A DNA stretch of 64,000 bases from Cyclina sinensis (Eukaryota; Mollusca; Bivalvia; Venerida; Veneridae), in contig JAAONU010000016.1 of assembly GCA_012932295.1 (NCBI GenBank), positions 45,415,241-45,479,240 on the forward strand, read 5' to 3'. This document shows positions 59,401 through 64,000 of this stretch, one piece after another. Position 1 is the stretch's first letter, and every line of letters starts with the position of its first letter. The notes below the pieces were generated by a model, which saw only the letters and a list, made by a program, of their open reading frames with translations, did not search any database and was not told where the DNA came from. Both the position numbers and the translations under genes were made by a program.

Positions 59401-59701
59401 GGGTAGAATGGTAGAATCAAATGTCAAACAAGAAGATTATATTTTAATAAGGAATGAAGTGACAGTGAAAATGTTGATGTGTATTGTGTAGGTTTTCTGT
59501 TGTTGGAGGTGAGGGAAAGGAGGGGTGTGGGTAGGATATTAGGTTTTCAGGCATATTGGTGTATGCAGCGGTTATAAAGATTTGTGGATAAATGTCTGTT
59601 TACTTTATTTTCAGGAAGAGGAGTCAAGGAGAAGAAGAACCTCTTCAGAGGCGGAGGGTGGAAAGTCCAAGAAGCGCAAATCTCGTGCTGATGAAACCTG
59701 A
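32400..59701 (+). CDS. BRD8: BRD8, bromodomain-containing subunit of the TIP60/NuA4 acetyltransferase complex
   Basis: Twenty coding exons (listed separately) total 2,019 bases in one frame, 672 residues plus stop. Residues 15-60 form a SANT/Myb-like domain (DKWSTRERLALASSV, SGDQNWVSVSRAIKPF, RPPDWFSQK). Residues 76-83 read PKRKRGEK. About 90-175 is a charged coiled coil, and 176-506 is acidic, Ser/Pro-rich and poorly conserved. About 511-625 is the bromodomain (IMLVWRAAANHKYANVF, VTDDIAPGY, MYNNANHDVY), with N594 the expected acetyl-lysine-binding Asn and Y551 the ZA-loop Tyr. The tail (KKRKSR) is a likely nuclear localisation signal. Human BRD8 isoforms have one or two bromodomains; this gene has one. 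The family acts in the nucleus in the TIP60-p400/NuA4 complex, reading acetylated chromatin during H2A/H4 acetylation and H2A.Z deposition. It is divergent from the KDM3-like gene. Confidence 0.95.
33825..33965 (-). repeat. 3' LTR of the TRIM-like element, with tRNA-like boxes
   Basis: On the minus strand it contains TGGCGACGTGG (33910-33900), close to a Pol III A box, and AGTTCAAACCC (33867-33857), close to a B box, at tRNA-like spacing. The same boxes occur in the other LTR. Confidence 0.75.
34082..34223 (-). repeat. 5' LTR of the TRIM-like element
   Basis: Direct repeat of 33825-33965 with a single one-base indel. It is adjacent to the primer-binding-site-like TGGCGCCCAACG, which marks it as the 5' LTR on the minus strand. 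Confidence 0.8.
34758..34972. mobile_element. Small MITE with CAGGG termini and 5 bp duplication
   Basis: It runs from CAGGGGTTCCACT to the inverted counterpart AACGGAAACCCTG, 215 bp. CCTCA flanks both ends (34753-34757 and 34973-34977). It has the same type of termini and duplication length as the elements at 6312-7573 and 36446-37607. A hAT5-like family is possible. Confidence 0.72.
34989..38324 (-). repeat. Hairpin-ended tandem-repeat element F, interrupted by a DNA transposon
   Basis: It starts with AGCTCACCTGAGCACAAAG and an inverted GCTCAGGGTGA, followed by GTCCGTCGTCCGTCAG. It ends ACTCAGGTGAGCGATCC, the GGCCATCATGGCC hairpin and CTCTTGTTTT. Units of about 165 bp carry GTGTGTAGCATTGTCTAG, GGACCTCTACCAAGTTTG, TTCAAATCATGGCC and CAGGGGTCACTTGTTTTACA. 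A 1,162 bp element sits at 36446-37607. Frames of 60-78 codons inside are repeat-derived. Confidence 0.78.
36446..37607. mobile_element. DNA transposon derivative with CAGGGCTCTC termini and 5 bp duplication
   Basis: The ends are CAGGGCTCTCACGAGGG and the inverted CCCTAGCGAGAGCCCTG. GGTGT flanks both sides (36441-36445 and 37608-37612). Neighbouring satellite units give the empty site: AGATATTTGGTGTGTAGCAT is uninterrupted elsewhere. The subterminal parts have short repeated motifs (GGCGAAAT on the left, ACTTCTCCC on the right). The segment 37070-37215 matches 6845-6990 of the element at 6312-7573. No transposase was found; an internally deleted hAT-like element is likely. Confidence 0.8.
38763..39557. 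mobile_element. TA-flanked MITE with GCTTATAAGACGCA termini
   Basis: The left end CTGTCTACTTTCGCTTATAA and the right end CTTATAAGCAGAAGCAGATGG are imperfect inverted repeats of about 26 bp centred on GCTTATAAGACGCA. TA lies on both sides (38761-38762 and 39558-39559). The interior is AT-rich and non-coding. TA duplication suggests Tc1/mariner or pogo. Confidence 0.62.
39576..39813. mobile_element. Possible short CAGTAC-family element (CpG-rich patch)
   Basis: TA followed by CAGTACAGC at the left and TATTACTG followed by TA at the right could be worn termini. The interior has far more CpG than its surroundings, with phrases such as CGCGATGTCC resembling the MITEs at 755 and 9419. The terminal match is only 5-6 bp, so this is tentative. 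Confidence 0.35.
40505..40671. mobile_element. Small MITE with CAGGG termini
   Basis: It runs from CAGGGCTTTCATTAAG to CTGAATGAAACCCCTG (inverted), 167 bp. GAATTT is present on both sides (40499-40504 and 40672-40677). The interior includes a CCCCGGCTATTTTGAGATC stretch. The ends resemble those of the 5 bp duplication elements, although here the flanking match is six bases. Confidence 0.65.
41619..41690. repeat. Long inverted repeat, 29 bp arms and 14 bp loop
   Basis: The left arm ATATTACCTGCCAAGA... (41619-41647) and the right arm ...TCTTGGCAGGTAATAT (41662-41690) are complementary except for a few bases near the loop-proximal side. The ATATTACCTG motif recurs at about 42309, so this may be one end of a foldback element reaching about 42400. 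Confidence 0.7.
42700..42793 (+). CDS. BRD8: BRD8 exon 2 (first half of the SANT-like domain)
   Basis: The acceptor is TTTTTCAG and the donor TG|GTATGA, splitting the Trp-37 codon. It encodes YRLPKRPLDKWSTRERLALA to SGDQN, matching PWSIREKLCLASSV and SGDQNW of human BRD8. Confidence 0.93.
43461..43530 (+). CDS. BRD8: BRD8 exon 3 (second half of the SANT-like domain)
   Basis: The acceptor is TTTGCAG and the donor AAG|GTAAGT. It encodes VSVSRAIKPF and RPPDWFSQK, residues 38-60, almost identical to the human protein. It ends in phase 0. Confidence 0.95.
43836..45539 (-). repeat. Hairpin-ended tandem-repeat element G in BRD8 intron 3
   Basis: It starts AGCTCACCTGTCACCTAGTG with an inverted CAGAGTGAGCT, and ends ACTCAGGTGAGTGATACAGG, the GGGCCATCATGGCCC hairpin and CTCTTGTTG. 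Units of about 145 bp match element C in reverse. A two-unit block of about 288 bp beginning near 44047 is repeated almost exactly at about 44335, so there is a higher-order repeat. The left terminus carries an extra TGTCACCTAGTGACA palindrome. Confidence 0.78.
45604..45653 (+). CDS. BRD8: BRD8 exon 4
   Basis: The acceptor is TTTTTCAG and the donor CCCAA|GTACGG. It encodes NCALQYADLLEKAETP (residues 61-76), matching human HCASQYSELLE...TP, and ends after two bases of the next Lys codon. Confidence 0.92.
46005..46133 (+). CDS. BRD8: BRD8 exon 5
   Basis: The acceptor is TTTTTGCAG and the donor TATAA|GTTAGT. It encodes RKRGEKGEREVVETP and IVRKLTIERIEELKQVI, residues 78-119, matching human KRKRGEKGE and VRKLTAERVEELKKVI. 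The coiled coil begins here. Confidence 0.95.
46642..46722 (+). CDS. BRD8: BRD8 exon 6 (coiled coil)
   Basis: The acceptor is TTATTGTAG and the donor CAAGA|GTGAGT. It encodes KLKREIEAIRAGK to EIWQNIQ, matching human RRLKRDAELIQAG. Phase 2 at the donor. Confidence 0.93.
47144..47226 (+). CDS. BRD8: BRD8 exon 7 (highly charged coiled coil)
   Basis: The acceptor is CATTGCAG and the donor CAAG|GTATTT. It encodes EKKAEEERREEEEKRLAEEV and AEREKAQ, residues 148-174. Human BRD8 has KKKLEEEEAEVKRK here. Confidence 0.9.
48379..48488 (+). CDS. BRD8: BRD8 exon 8
   Basis: The acceptor is CTTTCAG and the donor GAG|GTATGT, phase 0. It encodes residues 175-211, Ser/Thr-rich (MRKMSGGLQRTSSTVSS), with low similarity to human. 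Confidence 0.85.
48909..49079 (+). CDS. BRD8: BRD8 exon 9
   Basis: The acceptor is CTTGGCAG and the donor GCT|GTAAGT. It encodes 57 residues (212-268) including PTLVQPITIEIP and PPTSPLLSSLLQ. The second part recalls the short SxLLxxLL segment of human BRD8. Confidence 0.87.
49080..50112 (+). other. BRD8 intron 9 with a probable repeat fragment
   Basis: Around 49186-49400 are phrases (TATGCCTCCAGC, GGGGGGGCATATAGATTTG, GTCTGTCC) shared with the repeat at 55528-55918. It is therefore probably a worn copy of that family. Its limits could not be fixed and the rest is featureless. Confidence 0.4.
50113..50230 (+). CDS. BRD8: BRD8 exon 10
   Basis: It encodes 39 residues (269-307), rich in Glu, Ala and Gln (EAEANHALKAASQAEAEA), and ends in ACAG|GTATAT. 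The acceptor TTAATATATAAG has a poor pyrimidine tract, so this is the weakest internal boundary. The frame is correct on both sides. Confidence 0.78.
50582..50692 (+). CDS. BRD8: BRD8 exon 11
   Basis: The acceptor is TTCTTTCAG and the donor CAGG|GTATAT. It encodes residues 309-344, Glu/Val-rich with possible sumoylation-type IKVE and VKTE motifs. Confidence 0.87.
51117..51244 (+). CDS. BRD8: BRD8 exon 12
   Basis: The acceptor is ATATTTCAG and the donor ACA|GTATGT, phase 0. It encodes residues 345-387, acidic, with IKEE and VKQE motifs and the phrase ESPVKQQPVKQET. Confidence 0.87.
51446..51611 (+). CDS. BRD8: BRD8 exon 13
   Basis: The acceptor is TTTCACAG and the donor AAAG|GTATCC. It encodes 55 residues (388-442) that are Pro/Glu-rich and then Ser-rich, ending SKSSSRRSK. 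Confidence 0.88.
51612..52957 (+). other. BRD8 intron 13, nothing recognised
   Basis: AT-rich, with no gene, RNA or repeat terminus seen. Confidence 0.6.
52958..53019 (+). CDS. BRD8: BRD8 exon 14
   Basis: The acceptor is ATCAACAG and the donor ACA|GTAAGT. It is a small basic exon (GRGAVHTRRGSLKSTRRSNT, residues 444-463). Its 62 bases fit the phases of exons 13 and 15. Confidence 0.83.
53505..53635 (+). CDS. BRD8: BRD8 exon 15
   Basis: The acceptor is GTTTTCAG and the donor CACTG|GTAGGA. It encodes residues 464-506, including SDAETTDDDGDSS and LSESIPNSPHSSH. Human BRD8 has LADSIPSSPASS in the same position before the bromodomain. Confidence 0.93.
53636..55402 (+). other. BRD8 intron 15 with a possible worn repeat
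   Basis: At about 54520-54600 the phrases CCGTCTGTCTGTCAGTCTGCC and ATGAAACTTGAAACG resemble the start of mollusc repeat elements seen elsewhere in the window. No limits could be set. Confidence 0.4.
55403..55483 (+). CDS. BRD8: BRD8 exon 16 (bromodomain helix Z)
   Basis: The acceptor is TTATTACAG and the donor CACAA|GTATGT. It encodes SDTEDDKAYKSWKKSIMLVW and RAAANH, residues 508-533, nearly identical to human KIWKKAIMLVWRAAANH. Confidence 0.96.
55528..55918. repeat. Probable dispersed repeat, about 390 bp
   Basis: It begins TACCCCTGAAGGGAGGCATAT with GTCTGTCCATCTGTTC soon after. It contains two related units ending GGTCAAGGTCACA and closes with GGGGGCATATGTCAGTTCAC. Phrases are shared with 49186-49400. 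Confidence 0.5.
56040..56330 (+). repeat. A-rich minisatellite, about 22-25 bp units
   Basis: About a dozen copies of TGTACATGGATAGTTT separated by A runs of 6-13 lie between bromodomain exons 16 and 17. The minus-strand frame of 143 codons across it is only a translation of this repeat. Confidence 0.92.
56392..56460 (+). CDS. BRD8: BRD8 exon 17 (bromodomain ZA loop)
   Basis: The acceptor is TTTTTCAG and the donor AAAAG|GTAAGC. It encodes YANVFLHPVTDDIAPGY and SIVVK, residues 535-556, matching human YANVFLQPVTDDIAPGY. Confidence 0.97.
57000..57177 (+). CDS. BRD8: BRD8 exon 18 (bromodomain helices A-C)
   Basis: The acceptor is CTTTACAG and the donor GAG|GTATAC, phase 0. It encodes residues 558-616, including IENGTIRTTSEFQRDMMLMF and NAIMYNNANHDVY. 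N594 is the expected acetyl-lysine-binding Asn. The usual PMDL is PKDL here. The end of the exon and its donor form the first unit of a 26 bp tandem repeat. Confidence 0.96.
57161..57342 (+). repeat. Seven-copy 26 bp tandem repeat duplicating the exon 18 splice donor
   Basis: Units TACTAGAACACATTGAG followed by GTATACATG start at 57161, 57187, 57213, 57239, 57265, 57291 and 57317. Two units have AAG in place of ATG. Each unit carries the same GAG|GTATAC donor. The first unit is coding up to 57177; the rest are intronic. Use of any later donor would add an in-frame TAG (V-Y-M-Y-stop). Confidence 0.96.
57343..59123 (+). other. BRD8 intron 18, nothing further recognised
   Basis: Apart from the repeat at its start, the intron shows no gene, RNA or repeat terminus. 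Confidence 0.6.
59124..59207 (+). CDS. BRD8: BRD8 exon 19
   Basis: The acceptor is CTTTTTTTCAG and the donor AAG|GTAATG, phase 0. It encodes QYVSTQLMVQ and KLLRPTRR, residues 617-644; human has QFLATQLIMQ after its first bromodomain. Confidence 0.95.
59615..59701 (+). CDS. BRD8: BRD8 exon 20 (C-terminus and stop)
   Basis: The acceptor is TTATTTTCAG. It encodes EEESRRRRTSSEAEGGKSKK then RKSRADET and TGA at 59699-59701. The basic cluster is a likely nuclear localisation signal. The protein ends about 30 residues after the region homologous to the first human bromodomain; no second bromodomain follows. Confidence 0.93.
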   Translation, partial: EEESRRRRTSSEAEGGKSKKRKSRADET

Positions 59702-60325
59702 AACAGTTGAACAAATTTTTTTGGAAAGTTTTGTCATTCTTTTAACAAGAAAAGTTGGTAAAATCAGTGTAAAATCAGTTTAGTGGTGAGAAACACAGAT
59801 TCAAGACAAGGATTCTGTATTATGGAATATTTCTGTTAAGGGTACCACTACATTTTTCTGTTATTTTTATGTTGTAGCTTTGTGAGTTGATCTCTCAAAC
59901 TGTGTGAAGTAATGAAAAAGAAAAAGAAAAGAATGAAAAAGAAATGACTAAGTGAGACTGATAAAATTTAGAATTTTCAGGGTACCCTGTAGTTTTATAC
60001 AAAGGCAGAATTAAAAGTACAGATTGTGAGAAATTCTCATAAAAGGATGTTTTAGATGTAGAAAAATTACAGAATTATAAAAGACAAAATCAAAGGTATT
60101 GTCTATGATTGACAGACAAAAGACTTTGAACTTATAAAATGTGAAAAAAAGGAAATTCCTGGAGAAATTAATCAAGTGAATGTGAAATTTAAAAAAAATT
60201 AAAAATGTTGAATGAGTTCTTTATGTTTAATTCATTACTTAATTAAGATGCCATACAGTAGATCATGATGTTTCTGGAAGTCATGAATGAATTAAAAATT
60301 CAAATAAAACCAACTTCTTGTTTAT
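59702..60325 (+). other. BRD8: BRD8 3' UTR
   Basis: AT-rich sequence between the stop codon and the first repeat element. Its extent is inferred from the polyadenylation signal at 60303. Confidence 0.6.
60303..60308 (+). terminator. Likely BRD8 polyadenylation signal
   Basis: A canonical AATAAA lies 601 bases after the stop codon and about 18 bases before the terminus of the repeat element at 60326. The cleavage site would fall at or just inside that element. Confidence 0.55.
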
Positions 60326-61579
60326 AGCTCACCTGAGCGAATGCTCAGGGTGAGCTATTGTGATCGCTTGATGTCCGTCATCTGTCGTCTGTTCACATTT
60401 GCCTTGTGTATGCGATAGAGGTTGTATTTTTCATTGGATCTTTATGAAACTTGGTCAGAATGTTTGTCTTGATGAAATCTAGGTTGGGATTGTATATGGG
60501 TCATCTGGGGTCAAAAACTAGGTCACGGGGGCCAATCTAAGAAAAACCTTGTGTATGCGATAGAAGCTGTATTTTTCATCTGACTTTCCTAATATTTAGA
60601 AAGAATGTCTTGATGAAATCAAGGTTGGGATTGTATATGGGTCATCTGGGGTCAAAAACTAGGTCACGGGGTCCAATCTAAGAAAAACCTTGTTTATGCG
60701 ATAGAAGCTGTATTTTTCATCAGACTTTCCTATTATTTGGTCAGAATGTTTGTCTTGATGAAATCTAGGTTGGGATTTTATATGGATCAATTGGGGTCAA
60801 AAACTAGGTCACAGGGTCAAATCTTAGAAAAACCTTGTGCATGTGATAGAAGCTGTATTTTTCATCCGTTTTTCCTAATATTTGGTCAGAATGTTTGCCT
60901 CTACGGTATCTAGGTTGGGATTGTATATGGGTCGTCTGGGGTAAAAAACTAGGTCATGGGGTGAAATCTTAGAAAAAGCTTGTGTATGAGATAGAAGCTG
61001 TATTTTTCATCCGATTTTCCTAATATTTGGTCAGAATGTTTGTCTCTATGGTATCTAGGTTGGGATTGTAAATAAGTCATCTGGGGTAAAAAACTAGGTC
61101 ATGGGGTCAAATCTTAGAAAAAGCTTGTGTATAAAATAGAAGCTGTATTTTCCATTCGATTTTCCTAATAATTTGTCAGAGTGTTTGTCTTGATGAGTTC
61201 TAGGTTGGGATTGAATATGGGTTATCTGGGATAAAAACTAGGTCACATGGTCAACTTGTAGAAAAACCTTTTGTATGCAATAGAGGCTGTATTTTTCATT
61301 GGATCTTTATGAAACTTTGTCAGAATGTTTGTCTTGATGAAATCTAGGATGGGATTGTATATGGGTCATCCAGGGTCAAAAAATAGGTCACAGGGCCTTT
61401 TCTTATAAGACGTTCTGTTCAGCTACAACAATGAAACATTAGATAATTTTGCATGCAGATTAATTCTTTGACAGTGGATGATCTTGGCTTTGACCTACTA
61501 ACTTACATTCTGATTTTTTTATGTTTCTGTGCAATGATTCTCAGGTGAGCGATATAGGGCCATCTTGGCCCTCTTGTTT
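60326..61579 (-). repeat. Hairpin-ended tandem-repeat element H
   Basis: It starts AGCTCACCTGAGCGAATGC with the inverted GCTCAGGGTGAGCT, then GATCGCTTGATGTCCGTC. It ends GATTCTCAGGTGAGCGATAT, the GGGCCATCTTGGCCC hairpin and CTCTTGTTT. The core is the reverse complement of elements A and B (GATGAAATCTAGGTTGGGAT, CATCTGGGGTCAAAAACTAG), with units of about 147 bp. It is uninterrupted and is the cleanest copy in the window. Confidence 0.8.
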
Positions 61580-61849
61580 GATCATTAGTATCTGCAAAAT
61601 TTATATAATTTTAATTCTTCTAAATGTATCATCATACCCCCAAATAGAATATCTCGGGGCTATATTTTATTCCCATGCATTGGTCAGTGGGTCCAGCCAT
61701 TCGTTGATAAAGATTGACATGACTATTTCTCAGATTTTAATAATACTTTGCCAGAATCTTAAGTACAAAGCCTAGTTGTGCATATCATTGTCACATCCCA
61801 CTCTGATGATTTTTCACTGAGTTATGGACAAATGATTTCTTTTATATGC

Positions 61850-63700
61850 CCAATAGGACATAATTTGTTATGCCCCTTGTTCTGTCCATATGTCTATCTG
61901 TCCATCCATTAGCAATTTTCGTGTTTGCCGTGTATCTTTTAAAACAATTTAATAAAATTGAATATACTTGGCAGAAATGTTAACCATAACGAGACGATGT
62001 GCAGAGAGCAGGTTCCACCTTTCTTGGATCAAGGTCAAGTTAATGGTCACAGCTAATTGATATGATTTAATGTGTCAAATTTTGTGTCTGCTCAGTATCT
62101 CTTGAACTAATTCAATTAAAGATGATACTACTTAGTAGAATTGTTAACCATAACAAAACAATGTGCAGAGTGCAGGTTCCAGCTTTCTCAGGTCAAGGTC
62201 ATGTTTAGTAATTATGATTTAATGTGTTAAATTTTGTGTTAGTTTTGTATCTCTTGAACTAATTATTTAAGATGATACTACTTGGCAGAAATGTTAACCA
62301 TAATGAGATGATGTGCAGAGCGCAGGTTACGATTTATTCAGGTAAAGGTAAAGGTCACAGTCATTATGATTCAATTTGTCAAGTTTCTTGTCCACTGTTT
62401 CACTTGAACTGATTGAAGGAAATTGAAACTACTTTGCAGAAATGTAAACCATACTCAGAAGATGTGCAGAGTGCAGGCTCTGGCTTCCTTGGATCAAGGT
62501 CAGCATCACAGCCATTTTGATTTAATGTGTCAAATTTCTTGTCCGCTATGCATCTCTTGAACTGACAGAAAAGAAATTGAAACTGCTTGGCAGAAATGTT
62601 AACCATACTGAGACCATGTGCACAGCACAGGTTCCAGCTAGCTTGGGTCAAGGTCACTGTTAGTCATAATTATTAAATGTTTCAAATTTTCTGCCTGCTC
62701 TGTATCTCTTGAACCAATTGAAGGAGATTGAACCTGCTTGGCAAAAATGTTAACCATACTGAGACACTATGCTGAGTGCAGGTTGCAGCTTGTTTTGACA
62801 CATTGTCATGCATATTGTATCTTTGATATTTCTTGTCCTCTCTGTATCTCTTGAACCAATTGAAAGTAATCAAAACTACTTTTGCAGAACATGTTGCCAT
62901 TATGAGGCAGATTGCAGGTTCCATCTTGCTGGGATCAAGGTCAAGGTCACACTTAGTCATTATGCTTTGATATGTGATATTTCATGTTAGCTCGATACCT
63001 CTTGAATCAACTGAAGGAAATTGAAAATAATTGACAGAAATGTTAACCATACTGAGATGATGTGCAGAGCATAGGTTTCGGCTGGTTCACCTCAAGGTCA
63101 CAGTCATATTTTTGTATAATTTGTGTAATTTGGTGTCTTCTCTGTATCTCTTGAATTGATTGAAAAAATTTGAACTTTACGGCAGAAAAGTTTATATGCC
63201 TGGTTGTCCATTTGTTTGTTGTCCATTCGCAATTATTCTATAGCAGAAATGTTTGAAAACTGCTTAAAGGTACCAGTAATTTAAATATGTAGATGTTATA
63301 CCATAATGAGATGATGGCTGTGTTTCACTGCCATGATTTTTAACTGAGTTATGGGCGTTGAATTTTTTAATACTTAAATTTGTCCATGCTATTTCTCAGC
63401 AACAATTTTTCAGATTTTTGCCACATTTTACTGCTGTGATTTTTCACTGAGTTATGGGCCTTTGATTCTTTTTTTTTAATACATGGATTTGTCCTTGTTT
63501 TTTCTCAGCAACTATTTGTCAGATTATAATAATACTTGGCAAGATCCATAAGTACCAAGCCTATTTGAGCATGTCATTGCTCTGTTCCAGTCCAATTAAT
63601 TTTCACAGAGTTATAGCCCTTTTTTTACATATATAAGAAAAAAGTTTGTCCAGGTTAAGTCTGTGCTGTTTACAGCAATTATTAATTGGAGAATGATCAA
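61850..63700. repeat. Tandem repeat region, units of about 150 bp
   Basis: Several units share GTATCTCTTGAACTAATT, CTTGGCAGAAATGTTAACCA, GAGATGATGTGCAGAG and CAGGTTCC...GTCAAGGTCA. The left part begins TTGTTATGCCCCTTGTTCTG with GTCCATCCATT. The right part (about 63190-63640) changes to units with TTTTCACTGAGTTATGGGC. The limits are approximate and no coding is seen. Confidence 0.65.
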
Positions 63701-64000
63701 ACTTCTTTAGTACTTACCCCAGATTTGTAAATCCTCATCATGTAGTGTTTGTATTGATTTCTGCTGATTTTTATTTTTTGCAGGATGGTTAAGTTTAGTG
63801 TGTTTATCCATATGGTTGGCTTAAACTGCTGAGTTAACTTTCCACAGAAGTTTGAATTTTGAAATTTTCAGCCAAACGGTAGACAAACTATAAATGTAGG
63901 AACTGCTATGCCAAGGTGGTATCTGGGGGTATTCATCACTTTAAGTGATAGGTCTTCTTGTATTTCTCATGAAATGAAAAAAAGATTGCTAAGTTGTTGA
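63701..64000. other. Flanking sequence, nothing recognised
   Basis: No gene or repeat terminus was recognised, apart from a phrase (GTGATAGGTCTTCTTG) like those seen at other repeat ends. Confidence 0.4.

Noticed and set aside
59702..64000. Second bromodomain of BRD8 further downstream
   Set aside because: A stop codon ends the frame at 59701 and only repeats follow; no second VWR/MYN block was seen.
1..64000. CRISPR array or bacterial-type operon
   Set aside because: The tandem repeats are satellite units without unique spacers, and both genes are spliced eukaryotic genes.

Overview
The window is animal nuclear DNA, most likely from a bivalve mollusc. It is AT-rich, its genes have many small exons, and it is packed with hairpin-ended tandem-repeat elements of the kind I associate with bivalve genomes. 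The organism call is inference; the two genes are recognised from their proteins.

Layout. From 24,621 leftwards on the minus strand is the 5' part of a KDM3/JMJD1C-type histone lysine demethylase. Three coding exons (24466-24621, 20125-20277, 11200-11316) are all phase 0 and encode the first 142 residues; the rest, including the JmjC domain, should lie beyond position 1. From 32,400 rightwards on the plus strand is a complete BRD8 gene. Twenty coding exons (32400-59701) join in frame to 2,019 bases, giving 672 residues with a SANT-like domain, a coiled coil, an acidic Ser-rich middle, one bromodomain and a basic tail. The genes are head to head, about 7.8 kb apart. Human BRD8 and KDM3B lie near each other on 5q31 in the same divergent arrangement, so the linkage may be very old.

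The rest is mobile and repetitive DNA. (1) Large elements end in two characteristic hairpins but carry three different tandem cores (254-3571 with a nested copy, 25777-27472, 27990-29319, 33530-34503, 34989-38324, 43836-45539, 60326-61579). (2) MITE-like elements are flanked by TA duplications (755-1570; 9419-11046 with a second copy nested inside it; 38763-39557). (3) Elements with CAGRG termini are flanked by 5-6 bp duplications (6312-7573, 34758-34972, 36446-37607, 40505-40671). (4) A very young 399 bp miniature LTR element (33825-34223) has LTRs that contain tRNA-like A and B boxes. (5) There is a tRNA-derived SINE head (25340-25435), a near-perfect triplication of a 289 bp unit (12361-13228), and several simpler tandem arrays. 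One of these is a 26 bp repeat that copies the 5' splice site of the main bromodomain exon seven times (57161-57342).

Both proteins act on chromatin: BRD8 is a subunit of the TIP60/NuA4 acetyltransferase complex, and KDM3 enzymes remove H3K9 methylation. No CRISPR array, bacterial operon, functional tRNA or rRNA was seen, and none of the 60-140 residue open frames outside the two genes looks like a real gene.
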